64,000 nucleotides of DNA from Pseudolabrys sp. (lineage in GTDB: Bacteria; Pseudomonadota; Alphaproteobacteria; Rhizobiales; Xanthobacteraceae). A program made the position numbers and the translations under genes. The stretch is from assembly GCA_017849615.1 (NCBI GenBank), contig JAFIGS010000016.1, positions 47,896-111,895 of the forward strand, given 5' to 3'. The notes beneath the pieces were generated by a model. It ran no database searches. It was not told the origin of the DNA and saw only the letters and a program-made list of their open reading frames with translations. Position 1 is the first letter of the stretch. Every line of letters starts with the position of its first letter. This document shows positions 21,739 to 31,993 of this stretch, piece after piece.

Positions 21739-21953
21739 GCAAATCCTCCGGATCGGGTCCGGGTACCACGGCGGTTGGGGCCCGGCAATTAGCGGCCGGG
21801 CAGGCGGCAAAGTTTGCCGGTTTTCGCTGCGCTCTCCACGCTCCGCCTGTGGACAAGTCATTGCCCCGGCGCAGGATTTTAAAATCACAGGCGCTGGCAG
21901 GGGTTTTGCAGGAAACGGGTCCAAGGGCGCTTATGCATTGAGGAGTAGCGTTG

Positions 21954-22724
21954 ATGTCCTTCTTCGTGGGCTCGGCTGCGTCCAGCCCGCTGACCTATTG
22001 GCAGCAGATGCTGCAGACGGGCGGCGCGAGCGGCAGCCGGAGCCAATCCTTCGATCCTCTCGCCAGTCTGATGCAGGCCGACGCCGGGGATACCTCGTCG
22101 TCGGCGCAGGCCATGGGCACGTCGGCGCCGCCCAGTCCGCCGTTCGGGCAGGGCATGATGGCGCAACTCATCGCGCTGCAGCAGCAGGCCAGCGCCGTCA
22201 CCGTTTCCGGTACGTCCGCGGCCGATCCGGGCGACGCCAAGTTCTTCGCCAGGCTCGACACCAACGGCGATGGCTCCGTCGGCCAGAGCGAGTTCGAGGC
22301 GGCGGCGTCCAAACACGGCGTCTCGACGCAGATCTCGGATGCCGTGTTCGCCAAGATCGACGGCAACGGCGATGGCAATATCAGCCAGAGCGAACTGGCC
22401 GCCGCAGATAACGGCCGAGGTCATCAGGGCCACCACGCTCATGATACCGGCGGTACCGGCGACGCCGACGACCTGATGTCCGGCCCGGGCGCCGACGGCT
22501 CGACGACGCGGTCGGTGACCAATGCCGACGGCTCGACCACGACCACGATCACCTATGCCGACGGCTCCAAGATCGACATGACATCGCCGGCCGCGGCTCC
22601 GGCCGGCAATAGCGGCTCGAACGGCCCGTCGAACACGGCGAGCCTCAATCTGATCGAGCAGTTCATCAAGCTGCAATCGCAGGCGATCGGCGCCGCGGCG
22701 TCGGCCTTGTCGGTGGTGGCGTAG
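21954..22724 (+). CDS. EF-hand domain protein
   Basis: A 256-residue protein with two adjacent canonical calcium-binding loops near residues 100-111 and 132-143 (DTNGDGSVGQSEF and DGNGDGNISQSEL). The N-terminal 90 residues are Ser/Gln/Gly rich. After the EF hands come short repeats ending in ADGST or ADGSK, then a helical C-terminus. There is no classical signal peptide. It is related in layout to rhizobial and Xanthomonas EF-hand proteins of unknown role. AGGAG ends 8 bases before the ATG at 21954; an in-frame TTG precedes it. Confidence 0.8.
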   Translation: MSFFVGSAASSPLTYWQQMLQTGGASGSRSQSFDPLASLMQADAGDTSSSAQAMGTSAPPSPPFGQGMMAQLIALQQQASAVTVSGTSAADPGDAKFFARLDTNGDGSVGQSEFEAAASKHGVSTQISDAVFAKIDGNGDGNISQSELAAADNGRGHQGHHAHDTGGTGDADDLMSGPGADGSTTRSVTNADGSTTTTITYADGSKIDMTSPAAAPAGNSGSNGPSNTASLNLIEQFIKLQSQAIGAAASALSVVA

Positions 22725-22757
22725 CGTTCACCCGTCGGCCGGCCCGTATGTTCGTAT

Positions 22758-22786
22758 CGGGCCGGCTTCCGGCTACGTTTTCCGCT
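22758..22786. terminator. hairpin between convergent genes
   Basis: GCCGGCCCG / CGGGCCGGC, a 9-bp perfect stem with an 11-base loop. No long T run follows, so termination is likely but not certain. Confidence 0.5.
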
Positions 22787-23729
22787 TCGGCAGCCGTCTG
22801 GCCAGCGGCTTGAGCAGCGCCGGGAAGATGTAGATCGGAAACTGCACCAGCGCGAAATAGAACCAGGCGAGGTCGGGCAGGGCCGACCCCAGCGCGCCGA
22901 TGACGGCGCCGAGATTGCGGAAGCCGGCGAGAAAGCCGACGACCATGGCGCGGTCGAGCCCGGCGCGCATGAAAAGCACCGCCGTAATGCCGATCAACAC
23001 GCAGGCGATCGCGACGATCACGCCGAGCAGCTTCAGCGCCAGCAGCGGGTCGGCCATGACGCGACGCGTCACCGGCTCCATCGCCGCGATGGCGAAAACG
23101 AACACGGCGATCACATTCAGACCGTCGAGAACCTGCATGTTCTCGTCGATCCGTTGCCGGCCGACGGCGCGGCGGATGACGAAGGCAAGAAAGCCGGACG
23201 CGAAGAACAGGATGAACAGTTTGCTGCCGAGCTCGAACGGCGTGAACAGCGCCGTGCCGAGAAACAGATAGCTGAAGGCCACCGTCGTCAGCGGCGACAG
23301 CGCGCAGCACGCGATCAGCGCCACCAGCGAGAAACCGATATCGAGCCCCATCAGCGCGGCGAAGGCGACGGTCGAGGTGATCGGCGCGATGGCCGCCTGC
23401 AGGACCATGATCGAAAACAGGTCCGGCGCGAGCTCTTGCAGGCCGATCAGCGCATAAAACCCGCCGAGCAGGAGCGGCACGGCGATCATCACCCAGAGCG
23501 CGGCGAGAACGACGAGGCGCGGCGAGCGCAGCACCGGGCAAAGCGCTTCCGGGGCGGTGCGTAAATAGGAGAACAGCAGCATGACGAAAACGGTCTCGCC
23601 CAGATACGGCTTCACATAGGCCGCGAGCTGCGGAACGGCGACGCCGAGAAAAACCGACAGGGCAAGAGCGGTCGTCCCCTGCCGGCCAAGCCAGGCGAGC
23701 GCGGCCAGCGGCCAGCGTGTATATGTCAT
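22773..23729 (-). CDS. bile acid:sodium symporter-like membrane protein
   Basis: A 318-residue protein with nine or ten membrane segments covering almost the whole length. It resembles the bile acid:sodium symporter (SBF/ACR3-like) superfamily: the LQAAIAPITSTVAFAALMGLD segment and GFRNLGAVIGAL near the C-terminus fit the crossing helices of that fold. The substrate is unknown (organic anion, arsenite and auxin-like transporters share the fold). The frame is open far upstream, but the ATG at 23729 with GGGAG ahead is the best start; one at 23756 is possible. Confidence 0.7.
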   Translation of the reverse strand: MTYTRWPLAALAWLGRQGTTALALSVFLGVAVPQLAAYVKPYLGETVFVMLLFSYLRTAPEALCPVLRSPRLVVLAALWVMIAVPLLLGGFYALIGLQELAPDLFSIMVLQAAIAPITSTVAFAALMGLDIGFSLVALIACCALSPLTTVAFSYLFLGTALFTPFELGSKLFILFFASGFLAFVIRRAVGRQRIDENMQVLDGLNVIAVFVFAIAAMEPVTRRVMADPLLALKLLGVIVAIACVLIGITAVLFMRAGLDRAMVVGFLAGFRNLGAVIGALGSALPDLAWFYFALVQFPIYIFPALLKPLARRLPKRKT

Positions 23730-23873
23730 CTGTAGCGAACTCCCGGCGTGCCTCATTGTGATACCGCGCCCGGGCGCTCCGATCCATATTGGCGGCGAAG
23801 ATTGGCCCTGCAAAAGACGGGGTTGAACCCCGGCAGGTAAAGCGCCAAAAGGAACCAAACACGGGCGGATTTC

Positions 23874-25118
23874 ATGGCACGCACTGACGTTATCGTTCTC
23901 GGCGCCGGCATCGTCGGCACTTCGATCGCGCTGCAACTGGCCAAGCGCAATATGAGCGTGGCGCTGATCGAGCGCGCCGGGACCGGCGAGCAGACGTCCT
24001 ATGGCAATTCGGGCGTCATCGAAGGCTCGACTATCATGCCGCCGGCGTTTCCGAACGATATCGGTGCGCTGCTGCGTGTGGCCTTCAAACAGGCCAGCGA
24101 CGCCAATTATCACCTGAGCTTCCTGCCCTGGGCGGCGCCGTGGCTGCTGGCCTTTCGCGCCGCGTCGGCGCCGAAAGCGATCGAGGAGACGGCGCGTATC
24201 AACCGGCCGCTGTTTGCCCGCGCCATCCCCGAGCACGAAGAGCTGATGCTGGAGTCCGGCGCAACCAAGCTCCTGCGCCGCAACGGCTGGATCAAGCTGT
24301 ACCGCAGCGACGCCGCGATCCCCGCGATGGCGAAAGAGCTGGAGCTGGCCCGCGAATTCGGCGTGCCGGTCGAGGTCCTTGATGCGGACGGCGTGCGCAA
24401 GCTCGAGCCGTCCATCAATCCGACCTTCAAGGCTGGGGTCTACTGGCCGGCGGCGGTGAGCCTCAGCGATCCGCTGGCGCTCACCAAGGCCTACGCCGCG
24501 CGGTTCGTGACTTTGGGCGGCTTCGCGCTCAAGGGCGACGCGCTCAGCCTGCACCGCTCCGGCAGCAACTGGCGGGTCGAGACCGACGAGGGCCCGGTCG
24601 ATGCGCCGGAAGTGATCGTCGCGCTCGGGCCGTGGGCGCCGGACCTGCTGAAAAACTTCAACATCCGCCTGCCGATGGGCTTCAAGCGCGGTTATCACCG
24701 CCACTTCAAGACCGAGGACAGCGCGCCGCTGTCTCGCCCGGTGGTCGATGTGCAATACGGCTATCTCATCACGCCGATGCGCCAGGGCATTCGCGTGACC
24801 ACGGGCGCCGAGTTCGCCGCGCGTGACGCGGCGCCGACGCCGGAGCAGTTCGACCGCTTCATGCCGAAGCTGAAAGAGCTTTACCGCATCGGCCCGCGCG
24901 CCGATGAGCAAACCTGGCTCGGCGCCCGGCCGTGTTTTCCGGATTCCCGCGCCGTCATCGGTCGTGCGCCGGGACAGAAAGGCATGTGGTTGGCCATCGG
25001 CCATGCGCATTGGGGGCTGACGCTGGGCCCGGTCACGGGGCGTCTTCTTGGCGAGATGATGAGCGGAGAAACGCCGTTCCTCGATCCGAAGGGATTCGCC
25101 GCCGAGCGCTTTCTTTAA
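23874..25118 (+). CDS. FAD-dependent amino acid oxidoreductase (DadA-like)
   Basis: A 414-residue flavoprotein of the D-amino acid dehydrogenase / DAO family. The FAD-binding GAGIVG is at residues 10-15, and TSYGNSGVIEGS follows, the substrate-channel region shared with DadA. The C-terminal GHAHWGLTLGPVTGRLLGEMM binds the flavin ribityl. It probably oxidises a D-amino acid or similar amine to a keto acid, passing electrons to the membrane chain. The specific substrate is not evident and no racemase is adjacent. Confidence 0.85.
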   Translation: MARTDVIVLGAGIVGTSIALQLAKRNMSVALIERAGTGEQTSYGNSGVIEGSTIMPPAFPNDIGALLRVAFKQASDANYHLSFLPWAAPWLLAFRAASAPKAIEETARINRPLFARAIPEHEELMLESGATKLLRRNGWIKLYRSDAAIPAMAKELELAREFGVPVEVLDADGVRKLEPSINPTFKAGVYWPAAVSLSDPLALTKAYAARFVTLGGFALKGDALSLHRSGSNWRVETDEGPVDAPEVIVALGPWAPDLLKNFNIRLPMGFKRGYHRHFKTEDSAPLSRPVVDVQYGYLITPMRQGIRVTTGAEFAARDAAPTPEQFDRFMPKLKELYRIGPRADEQTWLGARPCFPDSRAVIGRAPGQKGMWLAIGHAHWGLTLGPVTGRLLGEMMSGETPFLDPKGFAAERFL

Positions 25119-25148
25119 GGCCGGCTTCCACTTATCTCGAAAATGCTT

Positions 25149-25355
25149 CTAGGCCGCTGAGGTTATCTCGCGGCACGTATAGCGATCGCGAATGTGCTCG
25201 TTGAAATACGTGCCTTTCGATCGCGCGGTCTCGAAAGCGGCGGCGACCGACGGCGGCACGAGGTAATACTCATAAGTCCGGCCGCTGGTGAAGGTCACGG
25301 TCAGCCGGCTATGCTCCACTTCGTAGGCGATGGCTTTGATGACGCTGGATGGCAT
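25149..25355 (-). CDS. KTSC domain protein
   Basis: A 68-residue protein consisting of a single KTSC domain: VIKAIAYEVEHSRLTVTFTSG, then YEYYLVPPSVAAAFETARSKG, and an IRDRY end. The domain is widespread and is found alone or attached to lysyl-tRNA synthetase-like proteins; its role is unknown, perhaps nucleic acid binding. The frame extends upstream, but the family N-terminus begins at 25355. Confidence 0.85.
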   Translation of the reverse strand: MPSSVIKAIAYEVEHSRLTVTFTSGRTYEYYLVPPSVAAAFETARSKGTYFNEHIRDRYTCREITSAA

Positions 25356-25387
25356 GATAGCCAAACGCCGTCGCCGCCGGATTGGTT

Positions 25388-26380
25388 TCAGCCCCGGCCG
25401 AAGCGGTCGCGCCAGGCCGGAACAGCGCCTTTGAAGGGCAGGGCCCTGGCCTCGTAGACACCGCGCGCGGCGGCTCGGGCCATCACATTGGCCGCCACCA
25501 TGCCAAGCTCGGCGAGCGCGTAATAGGGATCGTCCAGCTCCTTGTCGCCGGTCGCGGCGGAGAACACGACGTCGCCGTCGAGCGGCGAATGCACCGGATA
25601 GATGGCGCGCGCCAACCCGTCCTGCGCCATGACGGCGAGACGGTTGCACTGCGCCTTGCTGAGCCTGGCGTCGGTCGCGATCATCGCGATCGTGGTGTTT
25701 TCCTGCGGGCCGCCCTTGGCGCGGATGGCGAGATCGCTCTTTGTGAACTGCGGCGGCATGCCGCGGCCGCCGAACTCGCCATTCTGCTCGAATGGCGCGG
25801 CCCAGAAATGCGGCCCGTCGCCGACAACCGCGGTGCCGACGGCATTGATGACGACGATGGCGCCGACGGTGACGCCGCCCGGCGTCTTCGCAGACGCCGA
25901 GCCGACGCCGCCCTTGAAATTGACGGTGGTGGCCCCTAATCCGGCGCCGACACTGCCGAGCTTGAAGTCAACCGACGCCGTGCGCGCGGCCTCATAGCCG
26001 AACTCGCGATAGGGCGGGTAGCGGTCCCAGTTCTTGTCGCCGCCGTTGAGCAGATCGAACATGATCGCGCCCGGCACGATCGGCACGACGGCCTCGCCGA
26101 TGCGGAAACCGCAGCCTTTTTCGCGCAGAAACGCCTGCGTGCCGGAAGGCGCGTCGAGGCCGAAAGCCGAGCCGCCGGACAGCACGATGGCGTCGGCGTG
26201 CTCGAGCGTCTGCGCCGGATCGAGCAGGGCGGTCTCGCGCGTGCCGGGGCCGCCGCCGCGGACATCGACGGCGGCGGTGACCGGCCGGTCGAACAGGATG
26301 ACGGTGCTGCCGGAGGCCAGCTTCTCGTCATGGGCGTGGCCGACCCGCAGGCCGGCGACATCGGTGATGAGATTGCGCAT
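25388..26380 (-). CDS. P1 family (S58) aminopeptidase
   Basis: A 330-residue DmpA/BapA-type N-terminal nucleophile peptidase. VAGLRVGHAHD, VLSGGSAFGLDAPSG, and the block FKGGVGSASAK before the presumed self-cleavage site are family features. Members are autoprocessed into two chains and remove N-terminal D- or beta-amino acids from short peptides. No signal peptide is visible. Its start is 25 bases past a gap from ccdA, to which it is divergent. Confidence 0.85.
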   Translation of the reverse strand: MRNLITDVAGLRVGHAHDEKLASGSTVILFDRPVTAAVDVRGGGPGTRETALLDPAQTLEHADAIVLSGGSAFGLDAPSGTQAFLREKGCGFRIGEAVVPIVPGAIMFDLLNGGDKNWDRYPPYREFGYEAARTASVDFKLGSVGAGLGATTVNFKGGVGSASAKTPGGVTVGAIVVINAVGTAVVGDGPHFWAAPFEQNGEFGGRGMPPQFTKSDLAIRAKGGPQENTTIAMIATDARLSKAQCNRLAVMAQDGLARAIYPVHSPLDGDVVFSAATGDKELDDPYYALAELGMVAANVMARAAARGVYEARALPFKGAVPAWRDRFGRG

Positions 26381-26483
26381 GACCGAACACCTCCTTGATT
26401 CCGATCACCCGCATATCACAACTCCGCAACTGCGGTAACGAGGCCCTTGCCAGCGCCATACTGTCGGGCGCATATCGCGGCCC

Positions 26484-27218
26484 ATGACTGCCGACGTCTC
26501 CTATCTCGCCGCGCTGATCGCCGGCATCGTCTCGTTCCTGTCACCCTGCGTCCTGCCGCTGGTGCCGCCTTATCTCGTCTATCTCGCCGGCACGTCGCTC
26601 GAGCGCTTCGAGGCGCGCGAGGAGGAGCCGCGCGTCAAACGCGAGACGGTGATGGCGGCGGGGCTGTTCGTGCTCGGCTTCTCGACCGTGTTCGTGGCGC
26701 TCGGCGCCAGCGCCAGCGTGCTCGGCGGGCTGGTCCGCGCCTATGCGCAACCCTTGTCGATGGTCGCCGGCGTTCTGATCATTATCATGGGCCTGCATTT
26801 TCTCGGGCTGACGCGCATCGCCTGGCTGTACCGGCAGAAGCGGGCGGAGATCGTCCAGCCGGTCGGGCTGTGGGGCGCCTATGTCATGGGGCTGGCTTTC
26901 GCCTTCGGCTGGACGCCGTGCATCGGCCCGATCCTCGCCGCCATTCTCGCCGTCGCGGCCTCGGAGCAGACGGTCACGAAAGGGGCGAGCCTGCTGGCGG
27001 TTTATTCGCTCGGCCTCGGTATCCCGTTCGTCGCCGCGGCCTTCGCGGTCGAGCCCTTCGCGGCGTTCATGGCGCGCTTTCGAAAATACATGCACCGCGT
27101 CGAGCAGGCGATGGGCGCGCTGCTGGTGCTCACGGGCATCGCCTTCCTGACCGGCACGATCAACTGGCTCAGCATATGGCTGCTGGAGACGTTCCCGGTG
27201 CTGGGCAAGATCGGGTAG
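26484..27218 (+). CDS. ccdA: cytochrome c biogenesis protein CcdA
   Basis: A 244-residue inner-membrane thiol-disulfide transporter with six hydrophobic segments. The paired redox cysteines are Cys22 in LSPCVLPL and Cys146 in WTPCIGP. It carries electrons from cytoplasmic thioredoxin to periplasmic partners that reduce apocytochrome c. No partner (resA/ccmG) is adjacent. A dispersed repeat and a bidirectional terminator follow. Confidence 0.92.
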   Translation: MTADVSYLAALIAGIVSFLSPCVLPLVPPYLVYLAGTSLERFEAREEEPRVKRETVMAAGLFVLGFSTVFVALGASASVLGGLVRAYAQPLSMVAGVLIIIMGLHFLGLTRIAWLYRQKRAEIVQPVGLWGAYVMGLAFAFGWTPCIGPILAAILAVAASEQTVTKGASLLAVYSLGLGIPFVAAAFAVEPFAAFMARFRKYMHRVEQAMGALLVLTGIAFLTGTINWLSIWLLETFPVLGKIG

Positions 27219-27224
27219 TTCTTC

Positions 27225-27266
27225 GTCATTCCGGGCTCGCGGCTTTCAGCCGCGCCGGGGAATGAC
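27225..27266. repeat. intergenic palindromic repeat (GTCATTCC / GGAATGAC type)
   Basis: The outer arms GTCATTCC (27225-27232) and GGAATGAC (27259-27266) enclose an inner stem CGCGGCT-ttc-AGCCGCG (27238-27254). It is a compact double palindrome of a dispersed type known in Bradyrhizobium relatives, located just after the ccdA stop. Confidence 0.75.
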
Positions 27267-27280
27267 CAAGCGCCAAAAGG

Positions 27281-27307
27281 AAAAGCCCGCCGGTGAGGCG
27301 GGCTTTT
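27281..27307. terminator. bidirectional terminator between ccdA and the liv operon
   Basis: An 11-bp perfect stem AAAAGCCCGCC / GGCGGGCTTTT with a 5-base loop. T runs exist on both strands, so it serves both ccdA and the leftward liv operon. Confidence 0.9.
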
Positions 27308-27345
27308 CCGTGTTTGTCGTGACGTTGCCGTCAGGGCGATGTTTA

Positions 27346-28488
27346 TTACTTCGCCTTCGAGCAGTCGCTGCCGGGGCATTCGACGTAGGTGATCTTGCCG
27401 TCCGCGCCCTTCTTCCAGATGTACATCGTGTAGTCGAGGCTGGTGCGGTCGCCCTTCTTGTCATAGGCGATGTCGCCGAGCACGGTCTTGAAGGTCATGC
27501 CCGAGTGCATCTTCTCGGCGACCTTCTTCGGGTCGAGCGACTTGGCCGATTCCGCGGCCTGCTTGATGATCTGCACCGCGGCGTAGGAGTAAAGCGTGTA
27601 GGCTTCCGGCTCGAACTTGGCAGCGCGGAACTTGGCCACGACTTCCTTGGCGGCCGGGTTGTTGCGCGCATCAGGACCGAAGGTCATCAGCGTGCCTTCG
27701 ACGCCCGGGCCACCGATCGAGGCGAACTCGTCGGAGGTGATGCCGTCGCCGCCCATCAGCGGAGCCTTGACGCCCTGGTCGCGCATCTGGCGCACGATCA
27801 GGCCGCCTTCGGTGTGCAGGCCGCCCCAGTAGACGAGCTCGGCACCCGACGACTTGATCTTCGACACCAGCGCCGAGAAGTCCTTCTCGCCGGTGTTCAC
27901 GCCTTCATACAGCGCGGCCTTGATGCCGCCCTTTTCCATCGCCTTGACGGTTTCGTCGGCCAGACCCTTGCCGTAGGTGGTCTTGTCGTGGACCACGGCG
28001 ATCTTCTTGCCCTTGAAGTTCTTGGCGATGTAAGCGCCGGCAACCGCGCCCTGCTGGTCGTCGCGGCCGCAGGTCCGGAAGATGTTCCAGAGCTTGCGTT
28101 CGGTCAGCGTCGGGTTGGTCGCCGACGGCGTGACGGCGAGAATGCCGTTCTCCTGATAGACGTCGGAAGCCGGAATGGTGACGCCGGAGTTGAAGTGGCC
28201 GATCACGAACTTGACGCCATCGCCGGCGAACTTGTTGGCGACGGACACGCCCTGTTTCGGATCGGAGACGTCGTCGCCGAACTGAACCGAGACCTTCTGG
28301 CCGAGGATGCCGCCGGCGGCGTTGATGTCGTCGATCGCCTGCTGCGAGCCGTTCTTGAGCTGGGCGCCGAACGCGGCGTTGGGTCCGGTAATCGGACCTG
28401 CGACGGCGAATTTCACTTGCGCGGAAGCGGCGCCCGACATCGCAACGGCGACGCCGAGAGCAAGACCGAGAGTTGTTAGTTTCTTCAT
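27346..28488 (-). CDS. livK: branched-chain amino acid ABC transporter, periplasmic binding protein
   Basis: A 380-residue solute-binding protein of the Leu/Ile/Val family. Signal peptide MKKLTTLGLALGVAVAMSGA with cleavage after ASAQ. The mature part starts VKFAVAGPITGPNAAFG, and FVIGHFNSGVTIPASDVY forms the ligand pocket region. The C-terminus has a Cys pair (ECPGSDC). It is the last gene of the livHMGF operon, ending at a strong terminator. Its own position after a 78-base gap may allow separate, higher expression. Confidence 0.93.
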   Translation of the reverse strand: MKKLTTLGLALGVAVAMSGAASAQVKFAVAGPITGPNAAFGAQLKNGSQQAIDDINAAGGILGQKVSVQFGDDVSDPKQGVSVANKFAGDGVKFVIGHFNSGVTIPASDVYQENGILAVTPSATNPTLTERKLWNIFRTCGRDDQQGAVAGAYIAKNFKGKKIAVVHDKTTYGKGLADETVKAMEKGGIKAALYEGVNTGEKDFSALVSKIKSSGAELVYWGGLHTEGGLIVRQMRDQGVKAPLMGGDGITSDEFASIGGPGVEGTLMTFGPDARNNPAAKEVVAKFRAAKFEPEAYTLYSYAAVQIIKQAAESAKSLDPKKVAEKMHSGMTFKTVLGDIAYDKKGDRTSLDYTMYIWKKGADGKITYVECPGSDCSKAK

Positions 28489-28566
28489 TCGTTTTCCCCT
28501 TCAACTTTACTGGTGAACAGGCACGAGGCGGATGAACCAGCGGATGTCACCTGGCCAAATCCTACG

Positions 28567-28937
28567 TCAAGGTCTGCGGCGGCGCCAGCGCAAAGGCCCG
28601 TCGGCTTCGTTGAGCCAGCGATAATGGGTCACCATCTGCGATACCCGAGCGGCCCGAAAGCCGAGGAATCCTAACGCCATAAGGACGGCCGTATCGACTA
28701 GGTAATAATGAGGCGAGACGAGCGTGCCGCCGAACAGCGCGTAGTGAATGAAGCGCACCGCGCCGCCCAGGATCAGACAATAGACAAAGACCTGCCAGGC
28801 CGGCCGCCAGGTGCCGGCGACGGCCCGCCCGGACAGCCACGCGGCGCCGCCGCCCAGGATGATCGTCACCAGGACGAAGATGCCGAACGACTCTTCCTCG
28901 TAGATAAGATGCATGAGCGAGGCGGATGCCATTTCCA

Positions 28938-28938
<1 letters not shown>
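28567..28938 (-). CDS. small membrane protein of the liv operon (DUF6867-like)
   Basis: A 123-residue protein with three or four hydrophobic segments (about 18-37, 49-63, 85-100) and a basic C-terminus RWRRRRP. Its ATG overlaps the livF stop (TGATG), so it is translated with the transporter. Similar small membrane proteins accompany liv operons in related alphaproteobacteria; I believe the family name is DUF6867, but this is from memory. The role is unknown, possibly an accessory of the permease. Confidence 0.75.
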
Positions 28939-29653
<715 letters not shown>

Positions 29654-29657
<4 letters not shown>

Positions 29658-30619
29658 AGACCCACCTCCGCTTCGACTTTCTCGACCTCGTCGTCCTGGA
29701 CGCCGAGATAGGCGGCGATGACCTTGGGATCGTTGCGTACTTCCTCGGGCGCGCCGTCCGCGATCTTGACGCCGTAGTCGAGCACGATGACGTGGTCGGA
29801 AATTTCCATCACCACCGACATGTCGTGCTCGATGAGCAGGATCGACATGTTAAAATCGTCGCGGATCGACAGCAGCAGTTCGTTGAGCTCGGCGCTTTCG
29901 CGCGGATTGAGGCCGGCGGCCGGCTCGTCGAGGCACAGCAGCACCGGATCGGTGCACATGGCGCGGGCGATCTCGAGCCGGCGCTGGTCGCCGTAGGGCA
30001 GGTCGCCGGCCGGGTCGTCGGCGCGGTGCAGCAGGCCGACGCGCTCCAGCCACTGCCGCGCCTTCTCGATGGATTCGCGCTCGGCGCGGCGATAGGACGG
30101 CACCCCGAACACGCCGAGCAAGGTATAGCCGGAGGCGAGCATCAGCTTGTTGTGCTGCGCGACCAGCAGGTTCTCGAGCAGCGTCATGCCCGGAAACAGC
30201 CGGATGTTCTGGAAGGTGCGGGCGACGCGCGCCAGTTCCGTCACCTGATAGTCCGGCATGCGCTCGAGCAGGTACAGCGCGCCTTCGGCGCTGGCGGCGC
30301 TGCGATGGCCGCTGTCGGTGAGCGCGTCGATGCCGTCCCAGACCGCGGGCAGGCCATGCGCCAGCCCGATGCGGCCTTCGCTCGGCTTGTAGAAACCGGT
30401 GATGCAGTTGAACACCGTGGTCTTGCCGGCGCCGTTCGGGCCGATCAGCGCGGTGATGTCGCCCTGCCGCGCCTGGAACGACAGGCTGTCGACCGCGACG
30501 AGCCCGCCGAAGCGCATCGTGAGGTGCTCGACGCGCAGCAGCGTGTCGCCTTTGACGCCGATCTTCGGCGCGCCGACGACGCCGTTCAGCAAGGGGGCCA
30601 TTGCGTTTGTCATCGCCAT
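29654..30619 (-). CDS. livG: branched-chain amino acid ABC transporter ATP-binding protein LivG
   Basis: A 321-residue ABC ATPase. Walker A GPNGAGKT at residues 60-67, Walker B LLCLDEPAAGLNPRES. The signature motif is LPYGDQR rather than LSGGQ, as is usual for LivG. About 30 extra residues lie between the Walker A region and the Q-loop (through ALYLLERMPDYQV), a form I recall from other alphaproteobacterial LivG proteins. The N-terminal 25 residues before the domain leave the exact start open. Confidence 0.94.
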
Positions 30620-30625
30620 GCCGCG

Positions 30626-31990
30626 CTACCCGTGCCCTTCGCCAACAAGGTCGGACGATATGGTCTTGCGTTCCTTGAGGAACACGGTGGGTTGTCGCGT
30701 CGAAACGAAGCCGCGCGGACGGAACACCATGATCACGACCATGGCGAAACCGAAAATCAGCATGCGGTACTGGGTCGGGTCGAAGGACTCGCCGAAGATC
30801 TGCTTGAGGAAGTTCAGTTCGCGCATGATCTCGGTGCCGCCGATCATCACGACCGCGGCGACGGCGACGCCGATCTGGCTGCCCATGCCGCCGAGCACGA
30901 CGATGGCGACGATGGTGGCGGACTCGATGAAGGTGAAGCTCTCCGGCGAGATGAAGCCCTGACGCGCGGCGAAGAACGAGCCGGCAAAGCCGCCGAACAT
31001 GGCGCCGATGGAGAAGGCGGTGAGCTTGGTGTTGGTGGTGTTGAGGCCGAGCGAACGGCAGGCGACCTCGTCCTCGCGCAGGGCCTCCCAGGCGCGGCCG
31101 ACCGGCAGCCGCCGCAGCCGGACGGTCACGAAGGCGGTCAGGAAGGCGAGCGCCAGAATGACGTAGTAAAGAAATACCGTCCGGTAGATCGGCGAGAACT
31201 CAAGCCCAAAGGTCGCGGCGAAGCCGTCCTCGCCGGCGGTGAATGGTATGCCGAAGAAGGTCGGGCGCGGGATACCGCTGATGCCGGCATAGCCGTTGGT
31301 GAAGTCGACCCAGTTGATCAGGACGACGCGGATGATTTCACCGAAGGCGAGGGTGACGATGGCGAGATAGTCGCCGCGCAGCCGCAGCACCGGGAAGCCG
31401 AGCAGCATGCCCCAGAACGACGCCATGATGCCGGCCAGCGGCAGCAGCAGCCAGAACGAGAAGCCGAACTCCTTGGCCAGCAGTGCATAGGAGTAGGCGC
31501 CGACGGCATAGAAGGCGACGTAACCGAGGTCGAGAAGGCCGGCGAGGCCGACGACGATGTTGAGACCCCAGCCCAGCATCACATAGATCAGGATCTGAAT
31601 GCCGAAGTTGTCGACCCATTTGAGCGCGCCGCTGAAGCCGACGGTCGAGAGGACGAGGATCGGATAGACGATGACGAAGCCGACGGCGAAGGGCGCGAAC
31701 CATTTGCCGATCATGGTCAGCCAGGCCGGGACCGCCAGCGCGCGCTGCTTGCGTTGCGCGAGCCTGGGCGCCGCGAAGAGCGAGTAGGCCAGGCGGCCGA
31801 CGAAGACCAGGGCGACCATGGTGAAAAGCAGCGGCCACCGTGTATCGAGCGTCAGTTCATTGCGGATGTTGACGACCGTCTCGAAGCCGATCAGCGGCAA
31901 AAACAGGCCGAGCGAAATGAGCGCCGAGATCGCCGCGTCGCGTACGGCGCCAAGCGCATTGCTGCCCTTGACCGCTGGCTCCTGCTGCAT
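30626..31990 (-). CDS. livM: branched-chain amino acid ABC transporter permease LivM
   Basis: A 454-residue permease with about ten membrane segments. The conserved permease loop [21 protein letters not shown] is near residue 300 and the start of the fold [21 protein letters not shown] near 145. The N-terminal 140 residues add extra hydrophobic segments, as in rhizobial LivM. It follows livH after 3 bases and precedes livG by 6. Confidence 0.94.
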   Translation of the reverse strand: MQQEPAVKGSNALGAVRDAAISALISLGLFLPLIGFETVVNIRNELTLDTRWPLLFTMVALVFVGRLAYSLFAAPRLAQRKQRALAVPAWLTMIGKWFAPFAVGFVIVYPILVLSTVGFSGALKWVDNFGIQILIYVMLGWGLNIVVGLAGLLDLGYVAFYAVGAYSYALLAKEFGFSFWLLLPLAGIMASFWGMLLGFPVLRLRGDYLAIVTLAFGEIIRVVLINWVDFTNGYAGISGIPRPTFFGIPFTAGEDGFAATFGLEFSPIYRTVFLYYVILALAFLTAFVTVRLRRLPVGRAWEALREDEVACRSLGLNTTNTKLTAFSIGAMFGGFAGSFFAARQGFISPESFTFIESATIVAIVVLGGMGSQIGVAVAAVVMIGGTEIMRELNFLKQIFGESFDPTQYRMLIFGFAMVVIMVFRPRGFVSTRQPTVFLKERKTISSDLVGEGHG

Positions 31991-31993
31991 CGG